Below, piece by piece: positions 12,875-24,300 of a stretch of 64,000 bases of DNA. The first letter of the stretch is position 1, and each line of letters opens with the position of its first letter. Both the position numbers and the translations under genes were made by a program. Source of the stretch: Polytrichum commune. Its lineage: Eukaryota; Streptophyta; Polytrichopsida; Polytrichales; Polytrichaceae. The notes under the pieces are model-generated. The model did not search any database and was not told where the DNA came from. It saw nothing but the letters and a program-made list of their open reading frames with translations. Location: NCBI GenBank assembly GCA_950295325.1, contig OX485804.1, forward strand, positions 14,632,001 to 14,696,000, read 5' to 3'.

Positions 12875-14484
12875 TGTGAGGCCAAACCTCCCACCCTTAT
12901 GCGTTGTAGTCCAGGTGAGGGTTTGTAGCTCACATCCAATGCTTAATGCATGCCACTTCCCCACAGTCTAGGATTCCCCCAAACATTCAATATTAATATC
13001 AAACACACCAATTTATTCCAGGTTAGGTTACAAACATTAAGAAATGCTTTTCTTTCTTTATCCCTTCCCCCTCTACTCTCTCACACTTAGAATTATTCTT
13101 CCTACTCTAACTCACACCTCCACATTATGAGCCTCACACATTATGGTCTCTTAACCTCTAAATGCCCTACTTACTAACCCAGTCTACCCCCCTTGCCTAA
13201 CTAATTAAACCCACCCATAGGAAGGTCCCAGGACCACGGGCCAGCCTCCTTCATTTCAGCTTAGTCTTGGTCCTTTGACCGGAATTCTACGCTGTTCATG
13301 CCGAGTGTCAACCCGTCATTGCCCGTCATCTCAACTGTTCTTGCGCTAGCAGCTCCCGGTTGGGCACTGCCCCGAACCGGTGGTTCCCTTCGACGCAGGT
13401 CAGTCGCAGTCCTTGGACGACTCAGTGCAGCACATATATCCTTGCGACAGAGCTTACCACCCCTTTAGCCTGTCCTCAGCTTCAGAGCTGCTCCCAATCC
13501 ATGATCTAATCTCCCCTTTACCCAACATTGTAGATGTGACCAAGGCGAGCTCGGAGAGAGCTTCCGCTGCGACAATTCAGTTTTGATCATAACCATCTGT
13601 GTGTACCCCCCTTCCTCCATCCTGTTCCAACCAGTAATGAGCATTTAGGCACAGATTCTTCCGAGTTCATTTGCGAATGTGGCACCCAGCTAGCTCTTCG
13701 AATCCCTCAAAAATCCGCTCGCAAGTTGGTAACTGAGGCAACAATCTCAGCATTTTCCACCTTCAACCTCGATTCCCTCTTGAATTCTGCAAGTCATAAC
13801 TTCTAAGGGCTCCGACCTAGAATCGTTAGCGTTCTGCCTCCATTCCAGCAACCCTCCGCTCTGGACAAGTCCTCTTCACCGTACTGTAGAGTTCTCACAT
13901 CGAATCATTTGTGCTGCTAGTTAGCTGCCCCCGGGGCCAGCTGTTTTTTTTCCTCCGACAGCGGCCTTCCGCCTCCTTCTAACCGAGAGTGAGAGAGAGT
14001 GTAGAGAGCTGCACATTCCCAACTGACTGCCCTTCCTGGGGCCGTGAAAATCTAGGGCACAGTTAGCATGCCCCAAAACAAACAGCGCATCACCCCATTC
14101 GGCCACCCCCTACAACCCTTAGTGATCAAGGCCTAAGCCCTGAACAAACACTTCCCCATCCCAATTACATTCCTACCCAATCCAAAGCCACTCCCGACTA
14201 TCAACCCTCTTCCCCTAAGCAAGGTTGTGGGCCCTAACCCGAACCATAAAGCCATGAATTCACCATCCTAATTCCAAGCGCTACCTAACTCTAATCAATC
14301 TTTCACCCAACAATTCCACTAATACTACCACATCAATCTTAATTCCAAGCCTAAAGCTTTAATCACCCTTCCACACAAAATCCCACTCTTTTTATAAACT
14401 TTTAGATGCTTAATAAAATTGCAAGCCCAAGGTTAACCATTAACGGGGGTTAAGAAGAAATGTGTGCACAATATTTGGCTCACA
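12875..14484. mobile_element. Solo LTR (1610 bp) inserted in the LINE
   Basis: The segment begins TGTGAGGCC and ends GGCTCACA, so its ends are inverted (TGTGAG / CTCACA). It is flanked on both sides by CCCCC (12870-12874 and 14485-14489), a likely 5-bp target duplication. The composition shifts abruptly from G-poor LINE sequence to GC-richer sequence and back, and LINE coding resumes after it. The first 60 bases or so and the last 25 or so match the termini of the LTR at 39388-44150, so the two belong to one family. No internal retrotransposon genes are present. Confidence 0.8.
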
Positions 14485-14599
14485 CCCCCCGAATACCCCT
14501 GTCAATCCTAATAAAAAAATGGTCCAAACTAACTTATCCCAATATCCCCACACTCAATGAAACACCTATGCCTCAACTACCTGACTACCAAACTAACTT

Positions 14600-15045
14600 A
14601 CCATTAAAATTTCATCCACAATTCAATTATTACATTGACGGTTCATTTAAAAAAACCTAAACTAATCTCCCCCGGAGTATGGAGAAAATAAACAATAGGA
14701 TATGGCATTTATAGCCCTAAAGGGCTCAGCATAGCCAAAAGACTACATGGCCACCAGAATATCCTATGGGCAGAAATGATTGCCATTCATAAAACACTAC
14801 AAATTATCAATACTCAATACCCAAATGAACCCGCATACATATTCACCGATAGCCTAAATGTACTATATCTACTAAACACACAAATTAAACATCCCACAAT
14901 ACACAATAGTCACCCCGACAAAGTCACACTTGCCTCCATGGTACAATTGCTCCAAATCCGCTCCCAACCAATTACATTATACAAAGTTAGGGCACATGTC
15001 AACGTAGATGGCAACGAACAAGCAGATAAACTAGCAAAAAAATGA
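14600..15045 (+). pseudogene. LINE RNase H domain remnant
   Basis: YYIDGSFKKT (about 14630) matches the first RNase H box with its catalytic Asp. After a short disrupted stretch an open frame (14776-15045) gives EMIAIHKTL (Glu box), YIFTDSLNVLYLL (second Asp box 'TDS') and VRAHVNVDGNEQADKLAK ('V.AH....GNE.AD..AK', including the final catalytic Asp). Stops separate the first box from the rest. Its position between RT and the CCHC/RLE part is read from this copy only. Confidence 0.85.
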
Positions 15046-15217
15046 CTAGACCTTACCCATAGAAGTGCTACACACCCATACGAACACGCCCATGCCACAC
15101 CTTACTACTACCAAAAAGACGAATGGCCATCCATGATAGACATGCCAGACAAAGGCCCCATTAGATTTCTAGAAAAAACAAATAAAAAAATATGACAGAA
15201 TAAACAACTTAGAAACT

Positions 15218-15544
15218 ATGGCCATACAAACCCCCAATATATGTAAATGGACCGGCAATGAAGACATTGACAAAGAAATTTCCATTGAATTTTGGAATAA
15301 CCCTACTATTACAGACAAGCAAAAATCATGCCTTATCAAATTTTGCACCGGAACCTACATGGGCCAAGCCAGAAAACAAACATTTTTTGGCAGACAAAGA
15401 TTCCCCACCATCACATGCCCTATTTGTAACTCATACAAACCTGATACATGGCTACATGTACTACTCACATGTAGGCAACAACATATACACTCACTACACG
15501 TCCAAAGGCATAACAAAGCAGTATGGGAAATAAAAAATTACTAA
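15218..15544 (+). CDS. LINE segment with R2-type CCHC zinc motif
   Basis: The open frame ends in a Cys/His motif with spacing C-x2-C-x9-H-x4-C: TCPIC, then TWLHVLLTC, followed by VQRHNKAVW. A CCHC motif followed by 'R.RHN..' is typical of the region between RT and the restriction-like endonuclease in R2-group LINEs. The next frame (15523-16089) overlaps its end by about 20 bases in another phase, so the two were probably one protein before a frameshift. The start codon is not meaningful because this is an internal piece of a polyprotein. Confidence 0.6.
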   Translation: MAIQTPNICKWTGNEDIDKEISIEFWNNPTITDKQKSCLIKFCTGTYMGQARKQTFFGRQRFPTITCPICNSYKPDTWLHVLLTCRQQHIHSLHVQRHNKAVWEIKNY

Positions 15545-16089
15545 TTTCTTCCGAAAAATCCCGATGCTACACTCTCATGAACGTTGGTACCTTCAATAAC
15601 AACCCCCAAGAAAACACTGTCTCAAACTGGCTATTACCCTGCACATGTGGGACCCAAAGATGCCACTGTAACTCTCAATTTAGACCCGACATTCTTTGCG
15701 TTAAAGGGCTACCATATCAAAATGCACCCCCCACAAATATAGACCAAGCACTTACCATACAATTCATTGAATTCACATACTGTAGTGATAGATTTTCACC
15801 AGAAACACTAGAAGCGAAAGCTAACAAATACAAACTACTGATAGAAAACATTGATGCCCTAGGCTGGAAAATTGATCTGCTCATTGTTATTACAACATGC
15901 GCCATAGCCGCAGCACACATTCCATCAATGAAACTACTTGAGGACAAATTTAAACTACCTATGCCATCCATCCGAAACACCTTCAAAAACATCAATACCA
16001 TTGCCATACAATACGCCATGTCCATCCTCCTCCACAAAATAAGACTAGAAAACCACCAACCTCTACCTCAAATACATGATCCCCCCTAG
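15523..16089 (+). CDS. LINE C-terminal restriction-like endonuclease (PD-(D/E)XK), open 188-codon frame
   Basis: This is the longest uninterrupted LINE frame in the window. It has CTCGTQRCHC, then FRPDILCVKGLPY (the 'R/K-PD' of the nuclease), IQFIEFTYCSDRF (the acidic 'E.T' strand), and AKANKYKLLIENIDALGW (a Lys-rich helix with 'K..KY'). This order matches the restriction-like endonuclease at the C-terminus of R2-type LINEs, which nicks target DNA for target-primed reverse transcription. It follows the CCHC motif directly, as in that group. It ends with TAG before a 3' untranslated tail. Family assignment is by motif and is fairly strong. Activity is not implied, since the rest of the element is broken. 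Confidence 0.65.
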   Translation: MGNKKLLISSEKSRCYTLMNVGTFNNNPQENTVSNWLLPCTCGTQRCHCNSQFRPDILCVKGLPYQNAPPTNIDQALTIQFIEFTYCSDRFSPETLEAKANKYKLLIENIDALGWKIDLLIVITTCAIAAAHIPSMKLLEDKFKLPMPSIRNTFKNINTIAIQYAMSILLHKIRLENHQPLPQIHDPP

Positions 16090-16340
16090 CAGCAACATTG
16101 GTTATATATGAAAAACATCCTTTCCACACAACAATGAGCTTATGGCCTGACGTTTAAAACTCCGCACACAACAAACCCTATATTAATCAACCCTTATTTG
16201 TATTTTTTCTATGTGTTACTGGCTTTTATTTGTTACTGGTTTCTATTTGTTACTGGTTACTTGTGACTATAGTGTCTACTCTCGAAAGGGGGAAGTAGTT
16301 CTTTACTTCTATTCCTATGTCCCGTGGACATAGGTCTAGG

Positions 16341-17168
16341 GGTGGAACGAACAGACACTTCATTCACGTCGGTCTCCTACGGGGATCAAAGTTTCTTCTC
16401 TTCTCTATGGGTTTATAGATGTGACTACAATACTCACAAGCCCATGTGAGATTAAAAAGCAAGCAACAAAGTGGCAACATATGTAGGATATTGAAGGCCC
16501 GTAAGGATAATTGAACAAAGAAAAAAAATCGGGATAGTTAGTTGTTGCACCCATAACCTTCAATGAATAAGCTACATACCAAAAAATTCTATAGACGTAA
16601 AATCACAAGAACATTTCAAACAATGAATGCTAAAAATATAAAATGAAGTGAAGTTGGAAACAATCGATGAGAAGGTCAATACATGTGGTTGTACTTATCA
16701 TCCTCAAAACCCATTGAGCATTTTTGCAGCAACTTAGGTGCTTCCTCACGAAATTTCATTGAGAAGAATGTCAATAAAAGATTCCACAATGTAACATGCA
16801 AAAGGGATGAAGAGGTAGAAAACAACCGCGAAGTGGCGGTGGAACTTGATAAACTATTGTTTGTACTTTCAAGTTGGCATCCTAGGCTTAGTAGCTTAGA
16901 CTTCCAGCTAGTCAACCTGGATCCCAAGTGCACAACTTGCATCTTGTGACAAAACACATGAACGCTACTTGGCTCAAAACATAGAACCACAACAAAGACT
17001 CTCAAATTGCGAATACTACATTTTGATCGGTTGATCCCATAAAGGTCTATCAAACCGAGGGTTTAACAAAAGCTTGGAGATCTCCAAAATGAAAGAAAAA
17101 TGATATGTTATCTTCCACACAAAATTCAAGAGTCCAAATTGCACTGAAGACAGAATTCCCGGCATCAC
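16341..17168. other. No gene recognised
   Basis: Two opposing open frames at 16676-17053 (minus, 125 codons) and 16683-16949 (plus, 88 codons) overlap. Neither shows a known domain or a convincing splice structure. The right end leads into the tandem repeat. Confidence 0.5.
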
Positions 17169-18060
17169 CTATGGCAATCTCCGTCCGATGGAGGAGGAAT
17201 GGGGGATTGTCAAGAAATCAAGGCAAGAGTTCCAACTCGGTTAGCAAGTAGTGAAGACAACAAGATGAAATTTTTTCAGAGAAAGAGTTTAAGAATATGA
17301 GAAAACATCCACCACACAATTTGGTTCAAGTAGTAGGAACAACTATGACAATCTCCGTCCAATTGAATAGGAATGGGTCTTAGCTAGAATCTAGTATGAG
17401 TTTTAGTCCGAGCTAAGAGACACACCAGTAGAGGCAACACCAACTGTAATCAAATGTTGCAAAGGAAGAATTTTACAACTTGAAACATGATAACATCCCA
17501 AATTTGGGTCCTAGCAACAACAACGACGACGATCTCCGTCCAATCGAGCAGAATTGAGTCTCATCAAGGAGTTAGGATTTCAATCCCAGCTATGGGCCAC
17601 CTCAATAGAGGCAATACCAACATTAAAGTATTACTGCAGAGGAGGAACCCCATCACAAGTCCATACAACATAGAAACTCCAAATTTGAGTCCAAGTAACA
17701 ACAACGACGACGATCTTTGCCCAATTGAGTAGAAATGAGTCTCATCAAGAAGTTATGGTTTTAAACCCAACTAGCGGACACAATAGTAGAGGCAACAACA
17801 ACAATGAGGGTATATAGCAGAAGAGGATAAAAACCCCGAATTTGAGTCCAAGTAACAACGACGATGATCTCCATCCAATTGAGTAGAGATGGTCTCGTCA
17901 AGAAGTTAGGGTTTTAGTTCCACCTAAGGGACACAACAATAGAGGCAAGAACAACAGTGAAGGAATATTATAGAAGAAGAAACTCGTTGCAAGTCCAAAT
18001 AACATACAACCCCGAATTTGATTCCACATGACAACGACGACAACCAATCCTTGTCCAATT
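17169..18060. repeat. Diverged minisatellite, about 5 copies of a 154-183 bp unit
   Basis: The marker GATCTCCGTCCAATTGAG or a close variant recurs at about 17169, 17345, 17525, 17708 and 17862, with a weaker copy at about 18036. Each is followed by related blocks (GAGTCTCATCAAG, TAGAGGCAACA, AAATTTGAGTCCAAGTAACA). Spacings are 176, 180, 183, 154 and 174 bases. The copies differ by substitutions and indels and break frame, so the array is not coding. Confidence 0.75.
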
Positions 18061-21000
18061 GATGAGGAGCAGATGTGACAAGGAAATGAAAGCAAGGAAG
18101 CTAAGGTTAGCTGGAGATCCATCAAGAGAGGTGACAACAACAAGAGCGAAGGCAATGGAAATTGCAAACATGTTGGTTGGGCAAGGGAGGGAGGCCCAAC
18201 CGGGCGGCGGCGGGGGTGTGGCGACAACTTGGCCCCCAGGCATCGTGGCCCAGGGGGAGCGGCCTTCGCTGAAAAACGTGAGCTATGTTGCTTGCTCGTC
18301 CCTTTGCTCTTTTTTCTCTCTTGGAATCTCCACGCTCTCATCCCTTGGCTTTCACTTTGCTTCCCTTCCTCCCGCCCTCGTTCCGCGTGTCATAGACTAC
18401 GAGCTTCACTACTTGCTTAACTTAGGCAACCTTCAGGGACACCCCTCCAAACCCTTTACAAAATGGAAAAGCCAAATAAGTTAGCCCTTCATGTTTCTCA
18501 ACCAGAACCGTTCATGTTTTTCGAGAGACCACATTGAGGTTGCCACATCATTCCTCCAACCTTCTTAGCACTTGTTGGAGGTCTTTTTTTTTTTTAATTG
18601 AAGAGACTAATTTTTGGGGCATTTTAGTGCAAGGTTTATATAATGATGACATCTTGAAAAGTAATTTTGGGTCTATTGTATTACTTATAGTTCTCCATTG
18701 AGGTTGTCATCGTTCTCCCAACCCCCTCCCATCCAATGAACGAACTTTTCAATGGAATCTTTGTGTTTATATTTATGTATAAAAACTATCTACTTTCAGT
18801 CTTATAATGGTGTACCTCCAAAGAAGAGTCGTTGGGAGTTTTATTCGTGCAAATACATTAAATATAGTAAACTTTTGCAATTATCTAAATATTGATTCTC
18901 ATAGTATCGAACTTACATAAATCATAAGAAATGCAAAGTGTATCATTTTGTCTTGAATTCGGTAGTTGTATCACCAAGATGATTTTATGTATATTGAATG
19001 ACAAGTTATTTATTTCATCAACAAATGTTGTTTACACTCTATGATCATATTTTTTCATGCATTTCAAAATAGGTCATAACTCTTCATAAGTTAAACATAT
19101 CTACAAATCATCCATGTAAGCTAATGTTATCTCTATTTTATGAAGTTCCCTCAAGTTCTTGCTTTGGAAATGCTTACAAAAAATTCACAACCTTATATAG
19201 AAGGTCTAACCTTAAGGATGTGTTCTTCAACTTTGCTTCAACAAATTTTCTTCCTTTTCTATTTCATAAAGCAAGCTTGCAAATCTCACTTTAAAATTGG
19301 CCTTGAAAATACATAAAACCTTAGAGAGATAACAAGGGGTAAGGTATATGACCCTATTTGTGGGCACTTCAATGCTACAAACAAGTATCAATGCCATTGG
19401 ATTGAATTGCACGGATTTGTCTCATTTGGTTCACAATTTAGAATTACAATCGTCACTCCTCACACTCACCTCCCTTTCTTGTTTAGCATACTACAAAACT
19501 CAAATAGGTACCTAAGGGACACCTTGCACAACTTGTTACAAATGGAAGAAAACTAATTAACATGATTTTCTCACTGTTACTTACTCTAAAGCATTAACAA
19601 TATTAAGGTTGTCAAGGCATGTGCCCTTATTCGTGGGCACTTATTGAACTCCCTCTTGAAAGAAAAAATGTTTCGTTTATAAACAAAATTAAGGAGAATG
19701 TATTACCTTTACCACTAGATTGCCGTTGTCGCCAGGAAACCATCATGGTTTGCAAAAACTATGACCGTGATGATCTTGTGAGCCCCAATGACTTGTTTAG
19801 GGCACCAACATGAAAGCATCACACCCCGTAGTGCTACAAAATAATCCTTAGGTACAATATGGGGCTAACATGCTTACATTGATGCCATGATTAACCCCAA
19901 TGTTACTTTGTTTTGTTTTGTTTTGTTAAGGCAAAGACTATGCTTGAAGAACATAGTTTGCCATTGCCATGCATGTGACACCACAATGAGAATTTTGAGA
20001 GTGATTACATGAGAAGACTTTCAATCCAATCGATTCATTGGCTCGTGTTGTTCAAATTACAATATTTTTGCATACAAGGGAAAAAAAACCATGGACAAAT
20101 GCTTATGTTTTAATGTGTGCATTTATATCATCTTCCCCTTGCATGCTAAAACACAAAACTATCATCTCAAGTATCCCAATGTGCTGCGCTAAATGTCACA
20201 TTATCAATATTTATTCACCACAAAAAATGACTTATGTTGATGAATAATATCATATTGGCAATTAGTAGATATGGCACTTTGAGACCTCTAGGCATCTGGT
20301 TTAGGCCTATTGTAAGTAGTGTTTGTGACACTTAAATATTATAAACAATGTAGTAAGGGTTGAATAAAGTTATATTGGGCATGGGCCAAAACATATCATG
20401 AGGACAACCTTGCCCAAGTTGAGAAGGGACAACTATCCCAAAAAGACTCCAAACTTGACATGTCATAGTGGGACCCAAAATTCATATTTGGAGCATTTGA
20501 TGCTAGCATAACATTCCTCAACATTCAACTCTCATTCTGTGGGCCCTCATAATGTAACAATGGGATTTTTGAAAAATTACATAAGCATACCTAAATTCAA
20601 ATTGAACTCTCAACATCCCACTATTATATTATGATGTCCTAGGTTGCTGAGTAATGTTATGAATTCCAGGCTCATTTCTTTAAAAAAAAAATACAGGCTA
20701 CAATATAATTGACTGTGTTTCACCTTCGGAAATGTTGGTGGGAACCCAGCTCATCAAAACCAGTAAAATATAGCCTGATGGCGATGATTCAAAATCTATC
20801 CTCTCTGTGGATTTCTAAGCTGCCTTAGAGATACCTCTTGTGAGCCCCGAAAGATTCCTATTCTGGATGACGCGGTGCAACCTTAGTTTGCAGTGAATGA
20901 GATTACAGGCAACTGAGCATCCCATCTTCGACCTGTTGCTCATCACATTGGGACTCAGAAAACAAATACATTTGCGGTTCTGTAGCATTTTGTAACTTGG

Positions 21001-21303
21001 CTGAAGCATCATCATTTGTACCTGTCTGTCCCCAAGGTAGGCTTGGCTTCCTGCCATTCAATCAGGGTTGGTTAAAGCTATAGTATTCTCAGAAGGCTTT
21101 GGATAAACTACTCATTAGATTCTTGTTATCTCTTTGTTTCCCTCTTTCTTCCCCTCTAATGATCGGTGTCCGATTTCGGTTGAAGTTGTTGGGATGGGAG
21201 GGTTCAACATCAAGCAGATATCATTAGGGTTTAGGGTTTAAGGGTTAGACTCCTGGGCTCTTGTTGAGTGGTTTTTGGTTGGATTTTGTGCAGAGAGTTT
21301 CCA
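18061..21303. other. Long non-coding stretch upstream of the aminotransferase gene
   Basis: No gene is recognised. A GC-rich patch near 18190-18260 gives open frames on both strands without family resemblance. A block near 19340-19460 (GTGGGCACTT then CATTGGATTGAATTG) resembles 26530-26640 inside an intron of the aminotransferase gene, which suggests a small dispersed repeat. The last few hundred bases before 21304 should contain the promoter and 5' leader, but I cannot point to a definite element. Confidence 0.45.
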
Positions 21304-24300
21304 ATGTTGCTGCGGGCGCCAGCCCCAGCGGTGGGCACCCTGTTTGGGACAGCGCTTTTTCCTTCTAGCTCTTCTTCTACTTCCTCTTCTTGTGCTTCTT
21401 CGCTTTCCAGGAGCAGGGTGTTGGCGTTGGCAGTGGCACCCGCAACAACCCCATTGTCAACCAGTGGAGTCTCCTTCATACGTCCACACCTGCTCAACTT
21501 AGCGCCCTATACTCCCATCGAACCATTTGAGGTAACCCTCCTCGACTCCTTCACAATTTGCTCTCACTCACTTGCTCCTGGAAATTGAGGTTCAGAGGGG
21601 CGGGTGGCACTTGCTCCTGCAGCATTGTGCAAGGTCGATTTTCATCAAACCCTAAATGTCTACGAGGACATTCTGTGGTGTACCTATTGAAATAAACAAG
21701 AGAAGGGACGACTCCGATGGTGCCACCGGTGCGAATTATCATGTTGCTTCATCTTCGAGTTGGTCAAAGTCCATCTGTGATTCTGTAATCCCGAAATGGT
21801 AGAAATAGAGCCCTCTGGAAGACTACTGCCTCCTTTCAAAGGGAAAGTACCTTAAATATCATGCGTGGACAACTTGGCCTGCAGCTATTTCCCCAAGGGC
21901 AAGCCCCTAGGTTCCCATGTGGTTGGCTGGATGCATCTGGTTCACCAGAATTACCCCACTATGATTGGGTGGACCATATGTGGTAGGATACACCGGAAAT
22001 CAAGTGCAAGGAAGGTCACCTATCCGAATACTATTTTGGCCTTAGGTGGCTTAACCTCGGAGTTCTCATGGGATCTGGATGTAATCCACCCTTACCTATT
22101 GAAATTGTCTATCATCTTCAAAAGCTTGACTATGAAATTGCTCAATTTAATGATGTTATCCTCTATACCTTATGAAATGATCACATCTCAAGAAACATTT
22201 TGTTAGGTCAAACACTTCAAGATCATATCATGCTTGCAACTTTGCACCAATCTACAATATATGGAATTTTAAGCAATCATATGATCAAGTTTGTTATCAA
22301 AACTTGATTGAGATTCGTGATTATGATGAAATTTCAAACTTTTACTTTTAAGTTCATTACAGGAGGACCAAGGGTATTGTATTCTGTGTTTTTGAAATCA
22401 TATGGATGTGATCCTTTGATGGTGCCTCGCAACTTCTCTCTTGTCGTAGTTCTCAATCGGCCCTTGGAAATGGTATTTTATAGCACATCTTAGGAATTGA
22501 GTCAAGTATGCTGGTCCTTGTAGGAAATTGGGGGTGAATGGCCCTGGACAACTCAATTTGGAGCTCTGGTTAGCTCAATTTGTCTACTGGGTTGTGTGCC
22601 AGTAGGATTTCCTTCTATTTTCTACTGGTTTGAGAAGCCACACCTTGGAATGTATGTTGGTGGCTCTGATTGACAAGTCCCATTATCTGGGTGCATTTGA
22701 GTCTCAGTTTGAGTGAAAATGGTCCAATACAATGGTGTAGTTGAAATGCTGCTTGGCATTTACACTGGTATCAGTTCTGTGCAGATACTGTCTGCTCGAC
22801 TTGGCAGGGATCCCAAGGACATAGTGAAGTTGGATGCAAATGAGAATCCGTATGGGCCGCCACCTGAGGTATTTGTCAGTTGAAATACACTTGCCCTTTG
22901 ATTTGTGTTGGAGGTTGTTTATGTGAGGCACTACTTTGGAAAAGCATTGGCAGGAATCTCTGTTGATTGTTTTTACTGGATCAAAAGGAAGGCTTGAAAC
23001 AGACATGCTTGACAGGGATGAGTTTGGCAGAATCACTGGAGGAATAAAGGGAGAGCCTGCAATTGCAATACTAGTGATTCCAATTCTATTCTTGTTTAGA
23101 AGAGTGTTAGAACTGGCCGCATTCACTGGCATCTATAAAGATACCAAATGTCAGTGAGTCCAACATGAATGAAGAATGGTTGTACATGTTATTGTCTTTC
23201 TGAATAAAATCATGTCTGAATTTTTGTGATGTCAACTGTCAGAAATTTGCAAACAGCCTGGTCACCAGCTTGTAAAAACTCAGAAATATCCTATGTAACA
23301 TGGAACTACCTGCAAACTTTAGGATTGAAGGTACAGAGTTGGCCAAAAATTTAGGATTTTACCTCTGCTGAGTACTGCAAAGTGCATCCTGGTTCACCAT
23401 TTGGGACAGTGGACTATAATTTCCATGTGAGATTCGGATGGGTCTGAAGTACTGTAAGTCTGCCATGTGGCAAAGTTAAAAAGAATAAGCTGAAGCTGGA
23501 AGCACTCTCTTGTATATGCATAATATGTGGGGGATGAGGGCAGGTCTTGGAAGCACTGGGCAGCATGGAGTTTCCAAACATTTACCCGGACCCAGAAAGC
23601 CGCAGATTGCGAGCTGCCCTAGCTGAAGATACAGGACTAGGAGCTGAACACATTTTAGTTGGCTGTGGGGCTGATGAGCTCATTGATCTTATTATGCGGT
23701 AATCTTGCAACTTGTGTCTATTTGCTTTTAAATTCTTTGACGATTTTGTATGCATGTGCATACTGATGTGTAATCCATCTAATGGCTCTATCTTTCAAGA
23801 AGCCTTCCCTATCTCATGTTCATATAACCTTCTAATACTCAATGCATGAGGCTTCAGGAGTATTTTGTCTTATGCACAATCCTGAAATTCATTTAAATGT
23901 CTGGTGCTTTTACAATGTAAGTCATCAAGCATGTGTGCAGCCCATTTTAGAGCATCCTGCTGATATTGTAGTTTTGGATGCAATGTTGATGAGAATTCTG
24001 CAAGACTTTCTTAGAAATGATTTCTGGTGTTTGGACTCAAGTCAGATGGATGGAGATACAGATTCTGGCTATTTACATTAAGGGTTCATGCAAGAAGTTT
24101 GTGAGGACTATGAAAAGCTGCCATTCATTAAATTTCACAAGTGGTTTTTCTCAACTTCTTACAGATTTGATGGTTGTCGTGGTTGTTGGTTTCTCACTGA
24201 ACAGGTGCACGTTGGAACCAGGTGACAAGATACTGGACTGCCCGCCAACCTTTACAATGTACGCATTTGATGCTGCTGTAAACGGGGCTTCTGTGGTCAA

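Larger units (their letters stand above)
8170..16340 (+). mobile_element. Dead LINE with APE endonuclease, RT, RNase H, CCHC and PD-(D/E)XK endonuclease (Dualen-like plan)
   Basis: Domain blocks of a non-LTR retrotransposon run left to right: APE-type endonuclease about 8170-8920, reverse transcriptase about 9820-11112, a possible methyltransferase-like segment about 12420-12690, RNase H about 14600-15045, an R2-type CCHC motif about 15410-15515, and a restriction-like endonuclease 15523-16089. Many in-frame stops and frame shifts interrupt all but the last block. The sense strand is extremely rich in A and C and poor in G, and this continues on both sides of the solo LTR at 12875-14484, which supports one element split by an insertion. 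Elements carrying both APE and restriction-like endonucleases are known as Dualen/RandI in green algae. I infer a relative of those, not membership. The 3' part holds three TTGTTACTGG-like repeats near 16216-16258. Confidence 0.75.

Noticed and set aside
18059-18484. A 141-codon plus-strand frame and an overlapping 147-codon minus-strand frame
   Set aside because: Both arise from a short GC-rich patch with few stops. They conflict and show no domain.
22936-23157. A 73-codon plus-strand frame in intron 2 of the aminotransferase gene
   Set aside because: No family resemblance and no splice logic; it lies between two well-defined exons.
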